A stretch of 64,000 bases of DNA. Source: Periplaneta americana (lineage: Eukaryota; Arthropoda; Insecta; Blattodea; Blattidae). The notes under the pieces are model-generated. The model did not search any database and was not told where the DNA came from. It was given only the letters and a program-made list of their open reading frames with translations. Positions 20,762 through 31,079 of the stretch are shown one piece after another. Location of the stretch: positions 28,132,359 through 28,196,358 of the forward strand of contig NC_091130.1 in NCBI RefSeq assembly GCF_040183065.1. Direction: 5' to 3'. Within the stretch, counting starts at the first letter, position 1; each line of letters opens with the position of its first letter. The translations under genes were made by a program, and so were the position numbers.

Positions 20762-21675
20762 GGGGTTAGGTACAGCTTACAGCAGTAAAATTTTGGAAAT
20801 ATTAAACATTTTTTCCTCCATGACTGTATCTTGTACAGTAACGAAAATTAGTATGTGTAAAACACTGTCCTCCTGCTATATGAAAATAGTAATATGCGTT
20901 ACAAGAGCGGTATGTTGAAGTTTTCTTGTTCGAGGAAAAGTTTGAAAAAGCGAAACGTAGTTGAGGTTTTTTAATTTCCGAGAATTGAAAGAAAACATAC
21001 CGCTCGTGTATCGTACATTATTTTGTGCGAAGATCGTTTATTACATACCTGAAAGAGGAATTTCTAATTAGTTGCAATGAAATCTCCATCTTGGTTTCTG
21101 TTCAATGACGGCAATTTTGGAAAACAAAAATATCTATCTTCAACATTGTTGCTTTAAAATATTTTCTGTGTTTACTATACTCCAGCAGGCCGTGATATAC
21201 GTCTGTCTTCCCCCCCCCCCAGTCTATAAATGCGAACTTAAAACAAACGGCTTCCTTAATGTTACATGCATCACGAAATGCAGTAACTTTAGTGGAGTTG
21301 TAGAGTTTACTTAATTTTTTGCAAATATTTAAAAACAATAATTAACAGTGCAATTTAGGTGAAATTGCAGTGGTAAGTTTCCAATTTATAATTGTTACTA
21401 TATTAAACGTCTCTAAAAATAATATGTTAAAAGCCTAAAGCAGTAAAATCAATATGTCACTTAAGCGGTAAGAAGAGGGAAATTGTTATGTGTGTTCGGT
21501 TGGGAATACTGAATGTGGAATTTTAGACTTACCGCGGGTTGGATTTGTGCGGAAAACAAGCAAATACGCACGATCTCGCACAAAAATATTTTTACGATTA
21601 AAAAAATATTTTTATTTTTTCAAAATTAAAAATGGTGGCAGTTTACTGTGCAGTAATGCAGCTTTTCCTAATAAC
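20762..21675. mobile_element. TTAA-type MITE Y, copy 1 (left part), carrying X copy 2
   Basis: It starts right after TTAA (20758-20761) with GGGGTTAGGTACAGCTTACA, continuing as in the complete copy at 44867. It is interrupted at 20887 by element X and resumes at 21587 (TATTTTTACGATTAAAAAAA), fading out near 21675 without its right end. Confidence 0.75.
20888..21586. mobile_element. repeat element X, copy 2
   Basis: Inserted in Y copy 1 between TA dinucleotides (20886-20887, 21587-21588). It is homologous to 18793-19602 in the opposite orientation. It contains a run of ten C at 21211-21220 and no coherent ORF. Confidence 0.72.
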
Positions 21676-21703
21676 CTAATTTAAATAAACATAGACTATA
21701 TTC

Positions 21704-22240
21704 ATTCATCCATAGTGTTCTGCCCAAGGGCAGGTCTTTCACTGTAAACCCAGCATTCCCCAGTCTTTCCTATTTTCTGCCTTCCTCTTTGTCTCCTCAT
21801 ATGACCCGTTTATCTTAATGTCGTCTATCATCTGATATCTTCTTCTGCTCCAAACACTTCTCCCGTTCACCATTCCTTCCAGTGCATCCTTCAATAGGCA
21901 GTTTCTTCTCAGTCGGTGACCCACTCAATTTCTTTTTCTCTTCTTGATCAATTTCAGCATTATTCTTTCTCCACCCACTCTTTCCAACACAGCTTCATTT
22001 CTCATTCTGTCTGTCCATTTCACACGTTCCAATCTTCTACATATCCACATTTCAAATACTTCTAATCGCTTCTCTTCACCCCGTCGTTAATGTTCATATT
22101 TCTGCCCCATACAATGCTACACTTCACACAAAACACTTCATTAGTCTCTTCATTAGTTATTTTTTCAGAAGTCGCAGAAGATGCTTCCTTTTTTATTAAA
22201 AGCTTCCTTGGCCATTGCTATCCTTCTTTTGAATTTCTGG
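21704..22240 (-). mobile_element. LINE-C fragment 2
   Basis: The minus-strand frame 21739-21924 encodes MGHRLRRNCLLKDALEGMVN, RRRYQMIDDIKINGSYEETK and KAENRKDWGML, the C-terminal end of an RTE-like LINE RT protein. Weaker upstream similarity (WTD.MRNEA..ERVGE) extends to about 22240 with frameshifts. Confidence 0.75.
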
Positions 22241-22925
22241 CAGCAGCTCATGTTACTGCTTATAAATAAAAATACAATACTACTTAATTGAAATTAAAAT
22301 AAAATTGTTTATAAGTAAAATTGTGTATGTAAATTTGTCCGCACTTTCGTCACATTAACAGCAAGTACATGTACATTAAAACTACGCATGTGTGTAGAAA
22401 CTGGAAGTGTACTGTAAAGTGAAGTAAACTTGACCATAAAACAAAAGAAAATAGATAATAAAAATAAAATAAACCATTGTAGGAGCTGTATTTGTTACTT
22501 AAAATAATAAATGATTGAAAGAAACGATAGGGTACGTTAAATGAATAGAAAACCTGTGTTACGTTTTGTGATTAAATACACGGTTAATTAGAAAATTAAG
22601 TTGGAAGTTCCAGCAATCTGGCAACCTCGCCATTAAAAGTCTTCTTTCGTATCGCAATAAGATGTAAGAGGTCAACAAACTCAGAAACGTGTACAGACTC
22701 GCGCTCCCTTCTCTAGCTGCAACGTTGCGAGGTGGATTGCATCGTTCAGTGGTTTGAAATTAGTGGTTTTTAAATTAAATTTACACGAAAACCGCCCACG
22801 TTATTGAAATACGACAGAGGGATAAATTATTATTTATTAGATTTTCTATCGATATGGACAAAAATCACGATACAATTCGCAATAGTTCCCAATAAGAGGG
22901 TGTTAAACATTTGGTTAAAAAAAAA

Positions 22926-22960
<35 letters not shown>

Positions 22961-23351
22961 AACTATGCATTTTCCAGCAATATGATATTACAGATTTTTG
23001 TTACATACAACATGAGCTGTTAAAATAATTAACTCTAAAGGTATGAAATATCTGATATAGTTTAAATCCCTTTATTCTTTGTTTTATGGTTAGGTTTACC
23101 CCCAGTTTAAGGTATGGAGAATAGTTCATTTCAGAGGAAATAGAGAGGGAGTACGCCACGCGACTTATCGCGTAAGTCTTTCCAAAAAAAATCTTTCCCC
23201 CTCCCCCGCCAAGAAAAAACTAAAATGTCACCCTGGTTTGTATAGTTAATTAACTGGTGTTCGTGCACGAATTAAGTTAATGTAATACGATTATTTTGTC
23301 CATGTTTTCTTGTTATCTGAGTGATGTTCTTTTCTTTTTGGTGTATGGCAG
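22241..23351. other. intron 2 sequence of gene 1; poly(T) and a dispersed repeat
   Basis: Within the intron upstream of 23352. 22917-22957 is A7-C-A-T(~29), a homopolymer tract. 22545-22625 matches 40185-40260 in reverse orientation (shared words TAATTAGAAAATTAAGTTGG and GGAAGTTCCAGCA), an unclassified dispersed repeat. Confidence 0.5.
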
Positions 23352-23490
23352 GATCGCAAACTTGTTCAGTGTGCTGGCCGGTACAAATGTCTTGAGCCAG
23401 GGAGGAGAGCGAAGAAATGTGATTCGCTACCACATGCATGAAGAATATGATGCGGACAATAACTACAACAACGACATCGCGGTTGTGGAG
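23352..23490 (+). CDS. S1 serine protease gene 1, Asp102 exon
   Basis: Acceptor ...GTATGGCAG, donor GTACGT; 139 nt, entering in phase 2 and leaving in phase 0. The split Glu codon joins the previous exon to give E-IANLFSVLAGTNVLSQGG, then NVIRYHMHEEYDADNNYNND and IAVVE. NNDIAVVE contains the catalytic Asp102 of the S1 fold (usual form NDIAL/V), and LAGTN.LSQGG corresponds to the loop after the His helix. The intron before it is 14.3 kb, the largest in the gene, and holds the Transib-like element and most of the nested transposons between 9 and 23 kb. The reading frame is clean with no internal stop. Confidence 0.93.
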
Positions 23491-23994
23491 GTACGTACAG
23501 TTGCAGAAAAAAGAAATGGGCCGCCTAAAGTCTGTGTGATGAATCTTGTCTCACTGTGAAAAGAGAGAGAAAGGAGATATGACTTACTTCGTCTGTGTTG
23601 TCATAGCGATGGGGGAGTGGAACGATACCGTCCATCCATCCAGTGGCGGAAGGGACTAGTTGATACATTCTGTAGCGCAAAATAAAATAACAAAATATCT
23701 CTCTTCCTACTGTGTAGTTCCGTCACTGAGCTTGTCTTTCAAGAAACTTGAGTTCCGGCAGCCTGTACAATAACAAGGTTTTGAAAGGAATCCTGAAAAT
23801 TTACAACCCTCCTATAATCTCCACCCTCATTTGAAGGGACTTGGTTTTATTGCTACTGAGACAAGATAAACCTTACCAGGTATAATGTTACTAAGTTACA
23901 GAAACGACGCATTGCGCATGTGCAGTAAACAAGAGCGCCTGAATATATCGCTGCGATATCCATTAAAAGTTCAAGTTCTTTGTTTTATGATTAG
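23491..23994. other. intron sequence, no feature
   Basis: Noncoding sequence after the 23490 donor. Nothing recognised until the LINE-A fragment at 24005. Confidence 0.5.
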
Positions 23995-24004
23995 ACTAAG
24001 ATTC

Positions 24005-24068
24005 AGGATAGGGACCAATGGCGGGCTTATGTGAGGGCGGAAATGAGCCTCCGGGTTCCTTAAAAGCC

Positions 24069-24107
<39 letters not shown>
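24005..24107 (+). mobile_element. LINE-A, about 100-bp stub with tail and TSD
   Basis: Only the last about 60 bp of LINE-A (CAGGATAGGGACCAATGG ... GGTTCCTTAAAAGCCAG) plus an (AGTA)n tail. It is flanked by the perfect 10-bp duplication ACTAAGATTC at 23995-24004 and 24108-24117. Confidence 0.88.
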
Positions 24108-24108
<1 letters not shown>

Positions 24109-24427
24109 CTAAGATTCCTATCAAGCGGTAGACTGCGAACATTCTAAATCATACAGCCACAAACCACTTAAGTGGGGATAGTAAAAAAAAAAAGGTCGTT
24201 TTTTCAATTTATTTTTTTATATAAAGATTGGTCATTTATCTTTATGTCAGTGAAGGGACCTCTACGATATATACAATATTTTGGTAGATATGACCATAAA
24301 CATGCGAGCGTGGTTTATTTAGCTATCCATACATAAGGTATATTTAACGCTAATTTCCCGTGAATTGTATTTTTGAAAACCGTTAATGAAAATATCTCAA
24401 TACCAAGTCCACTTTGTGTTAATATTA

Positions 24428-25073
24428 TTTACTTACTTGCGGCTTTTAAGAAACCCGGAGGTTCATTGCCGCCCTCACATAAGCCCGCCGTCGGTCCCCA
24501 TCTTGTGCAAGATTAATCCAGTCTCTATCATCATATCCCACCTCTCTCAAATCCATTTTAATATTATCTTCCCACCTACGTCTCGGCCTCCCCAAAGGTC
24601 TTTTTCCCTCCGGCCTCGCAACTAAAGTCCCGTCGCTCTTATTTCCGGCAGCCAATCACGTTGCAGGTCGGCTACATTTAAACGTGTGCGTCTTGTCATT
24701 CACTACTGATGATGTAATGAATTTCCTAAGGCTCGATATATACTTAATATAACCGCCCGCCATTTTGGCTCTTTCGTTGGCGTTCGCAGAAATCATACGA
24801 GGACGTTATTTGCCGCTCAATTACTTGCTCAATTAAAGTGCGTTCGATTTATTATCGTAGGTGCTACAACATGATAATGTTTAACGGTGAACCAAATAGA
24901 TTCCTCATCTGGTAGCTCGGCAACGAAAGAACAAAAATGGCGAACGATACTGCCTACCTAGACTTTATAGAGCCTTCACTTCCTAAGAGGAAGAGTCACA
25001 CCGGAAATAACAGCGACACGACTATAACACTTTATATGCATTTCTGGATTCGCCCATGCATGCTACATGCCCT
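24428..25073 (-). mobile_element. LINE-A copy 5, split by a MITE
   Basis: 24428-24624 is the 3' end, encoding on the minus strand RPLGRPRRRWEDNIKMDLRE and VGYDDRDWINLAQD. 25027-25073 continues it (CACTTTATATGCATTTCTGG ... GCTACATGCCCTG). The sequence between is the TA-flanked MITE at 24625-25024. Confidence 0.85.
24625..25024. mobile_element. 400-bp TA-type MITE inside LINE-A
   Basis: The left end AAGTCCCGTCGCTCTTATTT and the right end, read inward, TAGTCGTGTCGCTGTTATTT match with few differences. TA is present on both sides (24623-24624, 25025-25026). A second inverted pair lies further inside: CGCCATTTTGGCTCTTTCGT near 24760 and ACGAAAGAACAAAAATGGCG near 24925. Excising the element plus one TA restores the LINE-A reading ...CAACTAACACT. 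No transposase. Confidence 0.85.
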
Positions 25074-25322
25074 GTCAGTATTGTAAAATGCTATAGAACT
25101 GAACATGGAGAAAAATTATCTACATCCTGAGCGTATGAAAAATTGTAAAACCAAACGCAGAGCTTCCTGATTGTATGAAAAATAATAGGCCTACAGTCAA
25201 ACTCTACCGCTAAATACGAATTGTTATTACGCGAAAAATATATCAAATTGATGGAATGTGACGAATTAACACTTGCAGAACTGCACTTCCGGTTTAATGG
25301 AAGATAAAAAGTTTTCAGATGA

Positions 25323-25323
25323 C

Positions 25324-25380
<57 letters not shown>
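25323..25380. repeat. (AAT)n microsatellite
   Basis: About 19 AAT units directly upstream of the first of the twin SINEs. Confidence 0.95.
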
Positions 25381-25381
<1 letters not shown>

Positions 25382-25683
25382 GCGGCCGGGTAGCTCAGTT
25401 GGTAGAGCAGCTGGCTACGGACTGGAAGGTACGGGATTCGATCCCAGGTGGTGACAGGATTTTTTTCTCGTTGCCAAACTTTCAGAACGGCCCCGAGGTT
25501 CACTCAGCCTCCTATAAAATTGAGTACCGGGTCTTTCCCGGGGGTAAAAGGCGATCAGAGCGTGGTGCCGACCACACCACCTCATTCTAGTGCCGAAGTC
25601 ATGGAAAGCATGGGGTTCTACCTCCATGCCCCCCCAAGTGCCTTCATGGCATGTTACGGGGATACCTATACCTTTTACCTTTT
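25381..25683 (+). mobile_element. tRNA-derived SINE S3, copy 1
   Basis: GGCGGCCGGGTAGCTCAGTT carries the A box and GGGATTCGATCCCAGG the B box. A non-tRNA body of about 220 bp follows (...GAACGGCCCCGAGGTTCACT ... GCATGTTACGGGGATACC) and then an (AAT)n tail. The tRNA part is close to a real tRNA but is followed by the SINE body, so it is not called as a tRNA gene. Confidence 0.9.
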
Positions 25684-25687
25684 AATA

Positions 25688-25728
<41 letters not shown>
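25684..25728. repeat. (AAT)n between twin SINEs
   Basis: AAT/AGT units form the tail of S3 copy 1 and the upstream flank of copy 2. Confidence 0.95.
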
Positions 25729-25729
<1 letters not shown>

Positions 25730-26030
25730 GCGGCCGGGTAGCTCAGTTGGTAGAGCAGCTGGCTACGGACTGGAAGGTACGGGATTCGATCCCAGGTGGT
25801 AACAGGAATTTTTCTCGTTGCCAAACTTTCAGAACGGCCCCGAGGTTCACTCAGCCTCCTATAAAATTGAGTACCGGGTCTTTCCCGGGGGTAAAAGGCG
25901 ATCAGAGCGTGGTGCCGACCACACCACCTCATTCTAGTGCCGAGGTCATCGAAAGCATGGGGCTCTACCTCCATGCCCCCCCAAGTGCCTTCATGGCATG
26001 TTACGGGGATACCTACACCTTTTACCTTTT
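25729..26030 (+). mobile_element. tRNA-derived SINE S3, copy 2
   Basis: Almost identical to 25381-25683, with only a handful of differences (for example GTAACAGGAATTTTT versus GTGACAGGATTTTTTT). A microsatellite tail follows at 26031-26096. Same orientation and same AAT flanks as copy 1. Confidence 0.9.
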
Positions 26031-26034
26031 AATA

Positions 26035-26096
<62 letters not shown>

Positions 26097-26190
26097 CCTT
26101 TTCCCGTATAGTTTGCCTGTGAAATATGTTACAAATTATTGAATTATTTAGAATAACCTTCCAACATGAAGTACGATAAGTAAATAAGGC

Positions 26191-26226
<36 letters not shown>

Positions 26227-26269
26227 TATTATTATTATTATTATTACTGTTACTATTACTATTACTATA

Positions 26270-26307
<38 letters not shown>

Positions 26308-26313
26308 TATTAT
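26031..26313. repeat. (AAT)n, then (ATT)n
   Basis: 26031-26096 is the AAT tail of S3 copy 2. After about 95 bp of unique sequence, 26191-26313 is an ATT array with ACT variants. Confidence 0.9.
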
Positions 26314-27070
26314 GTAAGGTCCTTAAAGGTGACATTAATTGTCAATCTTTCTTAAACAGTGTCAGCCTTCGTATTCCTATGAAGGACATGAGACATCACA
26401 AACTCTTCTATATTAGAAATTCTGAATCTTCCTCTCCGGTCTCCAGATGTATTAAAAATGCTAACTTGCATGTAGGCGATTTCGATCCATTCAATGTGTA
26501 GAACTATTAGAATATGGCAATGTCTTTGCTAATATTAATTGAATTATCCTTCTACACATATTGGTAATACTTCTGTATGAATCATCTCCTTTCCATAAAA
26601 TATAATAGTATTAATTCTTGTAAACTAATCATTGTAATCTATACTCATTTTGTTGTTATCTTTATTATGTAATGTGTACCATAGTTGTTCATTTTATTGC
26701 ATTTTTTGTATTAGTATTATATTTTTGTCAATTGCATATCTTTACAATATTACTTATATTATTCCAGTCTCATTTATATGATTTCATTAATACATTTGTA
26801 ATTCATTCTATTCAGTTGCCATTATTTTAATTATTTCACTGTATTAATTTTAATAATTATTTGTGCTATCTTACTTTGTTATGATTAATGTAGACTATTA
26901 TATTCTTTGTATTTTCATCTCATTCCCTTTTCTATCATTCATGCTCATCATCATTTGTTGTTTTGTTCTGTTCTGTATCGTGCTAAACGGTAATTGGCCT
27001 TGTGCTGTTGTTTTGCACGTTAATATTCTAAATAAATAAATAAAAATAAATAAATAAATAAAATAAATAA
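26314..27070 (+). mobile_element. LINE-D 3' end, copy 1
   Basis: The frame at the start reads KVLKGDINCQSFLNSVSLRI, PMKDMRHHKLFYIRNS, SPVSRCIKNANLHVG, DFDPFNV and stop, the extreme C-terminus of a non-LTR retrotransposon ORF2. A 3' UTR of about 500 bp ends with an (AAATA)n-like tail. The CR1/Jockey-type group is suggested by layout only. Confidence 0.65.

Positions 27071-27111
<41 letters not shown>
27071..27111. repeat. (ATT)n microsatellite
   Basis: ATT array between the two LINE-D copies. Confidence 0.9.
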
Positions 27112-27112
<1 letters not shown>

Positions 27113-27612
27113 GTAAAGTCCTCAAGGATGATATATCCTGTGACTCCTTAAACAATATTACCTTACGTATTCCAAAGAAAGATATGAGAGCCCACAAACA
27201 TTTCTAGAATAGAAATTCGAAATTTCTTTCACCAGTCTCCAGATACATTAGAAATGCCAACATGCATGGCCGCGAATTCGATCCCTTCAATGTATAGACT
27301 TAGTTTGCTCTTGGCAACGATTTATCATTTATGTATTATTTCAGGTATTATACTTAATTATCATTGTATCATCACTATCATTCTCATAGTATTCTTAGTT
27401 ATGTATTTTAAAGTCATCCATTATTTTGTCCATTCACCGTCATTATTGTCATAAATTGTAATTTTATTTATGTGTAATAATTATTTTCGTGGACTTTTTT
27501 ATTATTTTGTCATTATCAATTTTGTCATATTGTAATTATGCTTTGTGCTGAACTGTTATTGGTCTGGCTGTTGTACAGCACAATAAATAATAGTAAATAA
27601 ATAAATAAATAA
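27112..27612 (+). mobile_element. LINE-D 3' end, copy 2
   Basis: Homologous to copy 1 at the protein level: KVLKDDISCDSLNNITLRIP, then a stop, SPVSRYIRNANMHGREFDPF, NV and stop. The shorter 3' UTR ends in (AAAT)n. Both copies begin at an ATT array and at the same place in the ORF. Confidence 0.65.
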
Positions 27613-27944
27613 ATATTATCGGTAGTCTACATATTGGTATTGTCGCTGCTATTAAACACACTATTAATCCATACTTATAAAAAGTTGAATAAGACAATAG
27701 TTATATTAAAAAGTAAAAATAAAGAGACAGGGTGCTCCCAGATCGCAGAAAAAATTACTGGGGCGGAGCCCTGGCGCGACTACACCCCTGGCTCTGATAA
27801 ACCATCTGTGTGAGCTCCAATCCTATTGACCATTTCTCTCACTCCGTCTTTTACCGTTCCGTTGAAGGAACTTAAGATAATTTTGAAGATATAGAATCTG
27901 AATTCTTATAGCTATAATCGTTTTCGTTGATATCTACCTTTCAG

Positions 27945-28058
27945 TTGGAGACTCCTCTGTCTATGACAGGAGACATGAAAGTGGTAACTCTTCCAACACA
28001 GGGACAAGATACAGCTGGAGATCTTACAGCTACAGTGATTGGATGGGGGCTTCTATAT
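27945..28058 (+). CDS. S1 serine protease gene 1, VIGWG exon
   Basis: Acceptor ...CTACCTTTCAG, donor GTAAGT; 114 nt, phase 0 to phase 0. Encodes LETPLSMTGDMKVVTLPTQG, QDTAGDLTATVIGWGLLY. Following DIAVVE from the previous exon, LETPLSMTGDMKVVTLP is the usual strand after Asp102, and VIGWG is the conserved V.GWG strand (residues about 138-142 in chymotrypsin numbering). The frame is clean and the exon length is typical of invertebrate S1 genes. No extra cysteine occurs here, consistent with the three-disulfide invertebrate pattern seen over the whole protein. Confidence 0.93.
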
Positions 28059-28678
28059 GTAAGTAGAGACCAATCATTGTATAGAAACTCTATAGAGATT
28101 GAGTGAAATTTAGCATAAAATCTTTATTAAAATGAAAGATCCACTTCATAGCCTAAAAATAATTTCAAAATTTATAACCCAAAATCGTTTTGATTTTAAA
28201 TAGCAATTTTTTTTTTCAAGTAACTTTGCACACCTTTGAAAAACGTCACAAAATGATCTCCTTACGCCTCAATGAAGCCTTTTATTCCACAAGAAGTTAC
28301 TTGATTAGTTTCTAAATGTAGCAGATAAGAGTTTGTGATCAGGATCTCGTGTGCGATGTTGTTCATAGTTTGGGCAGCAATAACTACGATCGGTATGCGA
28401 CAGCGAGGTGTGCTGTTCCAGAGAAATTATAGCAGCCGTGGCGAAAATGTCATCGTGCACCGAGCTACTGTGTAACCTGTAACGTGCATAGCACCTATGG
28501 AGGGAGGCGGACACCCGAAGGGGAAGTGAAACAATTGACTTATTAACGGATTTCATTCTCCTTATGTCAAGCACTTAAATATAATAAATTTTATACAATA
28601 TAATGTTACAAACTGTTTAGTACGTGTAACGAAGAAAGAAATGAACCAAAAAAACATAGGACACATTATCACAACCTA
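28059..28678. other. intron sequence, no feature
   Basis: After the donor at 28059. No repeat family recognised; the short minus-strand frame 28305-28574 matches nothing known. Confidence 0.4.
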
Positions 28679-28960
28679 TTAATTGTCTTCAGAATGTCTC
28701 TGCGACAGAGTTTCAAAATCAAGAATTATGTCACTTACTGCCGGTTGTAGTTGATCACGAAGGTATTTGTCTGTCAGTCGTGATCTAAATCTGGTTTTTA
28801 CTATTTTCATTGTTGAAAATAATTTTTCACAAACGTAAGTTGTAGCAAACGTGGCTTCAACAGAGCAAGCCAAAGAACGGAGGTTCGGATATTTATTTTC
28901 GGCAAAGATTTGAAAAGTTCAACATTTGTCAAGTCTTTACATCTAGCTTTCATTTAACAT
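28679..28960 (-). pseudogene. hAT transposase C-terminus (relic)
   Basis: The minus strand reads FAENKYPNLRSLACSVEATF, ATTYVCEKLFSTMKIVKTRF, RSRLTDKYLRDQLQPAV and DFETLSQRHSEDN. The YVCE.LFSTMK...K...RSRLTD segment is the conserved dimerisation end of hAT transposases of the GTF2IRD2/EPM2AIP1 kind. A one-base shift is needed upstream of FAENK. No intact ORF, so a fossil. A possible hAT-like terminus (CAGGGGCGGC read in reverse at about 30373-30382) lies to the right, but no partner end was found. Confidence 0.65.
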
Positions 28961-29040
28961 CACATTGTAAACCTGTGAGTTTAAATTGAAGATCTAACGG
29001 TATTATTCGTACATCTCCTGAAAAAGGATAAACGTACAGA

Positions 29041-29041
29041 G

Positions 29042-29092
<51 letters not shown>

Positions 29093-29100
29093 TTAATAAT
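29041..29100. repeat. (AAT)n microsatellite
   Basis: AAT array immediately upstream of SINE S2 copy 2. Confidence 0.95.
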
Positions 29101-29112
29101 AATAATACTTAA

Positions 29113-29446
29113 TATTGACCACCTCTGTTGTGTAAGGGTCAGCATGCTGCTTTCTTACGCAGAGGGCCCGGTTTCGATTCCCGGTCGGGTTGAATTTCCT
29201 GGTTGAGGTTTTTCAGGGTTTTCCCTCAACTGTAAGACAAATGCCAGGAAATTCGGGCCACAACATCCCTGAATATCACCGGCTTCATTCATCACCAAAA
29301 TCATATTCATAACAAATCAGTAATACATCTACTAACGCCATCTAGTTCACAACAATAGAACCAGTACTCAACAATAGTACACAGGCCTTCGGATTTCACC
29401 TAAAAGATTAACTCGCGATATGACCAGAGTATAATAGCAGCAAAAA
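29113..29446 (+). mobile_element. tRNA-derived SINE S2, copy 2, with 12-bp TSD
   Basis: ACCACCTCTGTTGTGTAAGG (A-box region), GGTTTCGATTCCCGG (B box), and a body shared with 20345-20658. Flanked by the perfect 12-bp repeat AATAATACTTAA at 29101-29112 and 29447-29458. Confidence 0.9.
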
Positions 29447-29458
29447 AATAATACTTAA

Positions 29459-30935
29459 CCTTTTAATGTTTCATGAATGACATGTAGTATAATGCCGTTT
29501 TATGTTATACAACCGTTTCCTCGTAATACTTGTGAACAAATCATACACTTAATATTCTCATCATATTGGCAGCAGAAAAATGCGTCCTCCCATCCTACTT
29601 GAAACTTTCGTTTTTGTAGAGGTACATGGTTTCGAGAGAGACATTGGACGATACGCCACTCGCAGGTCAGAGACAAATAAGCAAATGGAACGGAGTTTGA
29701 TCCCAGTGAGTGAGAGGGTGGGGGTTGGGGAAGGCAGGAAGTAAGAGAAATGCACAACTATCATTGCGAGCCACAATGTGCTCGTGAGTTACATTTTCGC
29801 TACTGCTGAATTATAGTATTATTGTGGCAATGAAAAGTTTTTGGAGTGACAGTGAAATGTGTCATAGTGCCATATAGTAAAATGAGAGTCGCGAATAATT
29901 ATGTTTTAAATTATACGTGTTTATGTGTAACTAATGTACTAAATCTGATTTACGTATAGTGTCCTTTAGGGATATCAGGACACGCTAAAGAAAAACTTTA
30001 ATTTTTTGACCAAATCATGCAAAGTTTATTCTAATTTTTTCCGTAATTTATATGGACATGTTTTCCGTACATTTCACATAGGCTATCTGTTGCCAATGTG
30101 ATTATTTTATGTCACTGTATTTAAAAGAATACAAATTAAAACTAGAATCAGTAGCCTTTTGTGCAGTGTTTATATGGACGTAGGCAGTGCCACACCGAAC
30201 TGGCTCCGACGTTCGGAGAAACGCTGCAAGAGTGCGTCCCGACCTGTGCGCGCGCTCGTTCAGATGAAATACGAATAAAATGTGTAGAAATAAACTATTG
30301 CAACTGCTTTTTAGGATATTATTTTCTGTTTCTTTCATTGGCGGTGCCATGGCATACTGGCACTATCCCAAAAGCCGCCCCTGCTTAAAACTGTCGAGAT
30401 CTCCCAAAACGACACTAAGATCTACCGAGCATCATAAACCTGGATACAGAGTGACTTGAAATCAGATCTGGAGTTCGATCTCCCGAGACCGGCAGGCTGA
30501 TAATGGAATCGAGAGGTGTTAGCCCTCTGAGGTACAGAACAATAGCCTAAACACATTTGAGGTGGATATTGGTCAAATGAAATAAAATACATAAAATAGA
30601 GATGAAATTTGTAAACAATTTGTATTTTCATAAATTTGCATACAAATTAGGAAGTAGCTTTATTTGAAGCCACTGTGGCACAACTTCACGACATGAAAAC
30701 AAAATATAAATTGTGGTGGATTCAAATGCAGCCACAATGCCTCAAAGGGTTAACAGAATAATGTCGGAGTCTATTTTGGAAAAGCAGAAGAATACTGAGA
30801 AAGCTTCCAAATGCGAACTTGTCCGTCACAAGGGCCGCTATGGAAAGCTGCAGGCACTGCACTGCAAGGTTTGGAGATAATGATAAAGAACAAGAGAGGA
30901 TTATTAGAAGTTAATTGTAGAAATTTACATTACAG
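29459..30935. other. intron sequence, no gene
   Basis: No repeat family securely recognised. A CG-rich patch is at 30190-30260. The next protease exon's acceptor (TTACATTACAG) ends at 30935. Confidence 0.4.
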
Positions 30936-31079
30936 ACTGATGGACCATCGAGCGACACGTTGAAAATGGTTGATATCAAGACCTATTCAGACGAGGATTG
31001 CCTCAAAGTGATGCCTGGCTACGTGAGACCCAACAACATCTGCGCTGGAGTGCCGGAAGGTGGCAAGGGGCAATGCAGA
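30936..31079 (+). CDS. S1 serine protease gene 1, substrate-pocket exon
   Basis: Acceptor ...TTACATTACAG, donor GTAAGT; 144 nt, phase 0 to phase 0. Encodes TDGPSSDTLKMVDIKTYSDE, DCLKVMPGYVRPNNICAGVP, EGGKGQCR. DC and NIC are the C168-C182 disulfide pair, and NICAG.PEGG is a typical S1 segment. The exon ends with K-G-Q-C-R, which joins G-D-S-G-G-P of the next exon. Counting back from the catalytic Ser195, position 189 is Gly and 190 is Gln; trypsins have Asp189 there. The primary specificity should therefore not be for Arg/Lys; chymotrypsin- or elastase-like cleavage is more likely. That is an inference from one pocket residue and the residues at 216 and 226. Confidence 0.93.

Noticed and set aside
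25381-25460. Possible true tRNA genes (also 9360-9425, 29120-29185, 43760-43836, 46140-46205)
   Set aside because: A and B boxes are present but acceptor stems do not pair properly, each head is followed by a repeated SINE body, and several have TSDs or multiple near-identical copies in the window.
30373-30382. hAT terminus pairing with the 28679-28960 transposase relic
   Set aside because: A CAGGGGCGGC-like end is present in reverse, but no matching left end or 8-bp duplication could be found.
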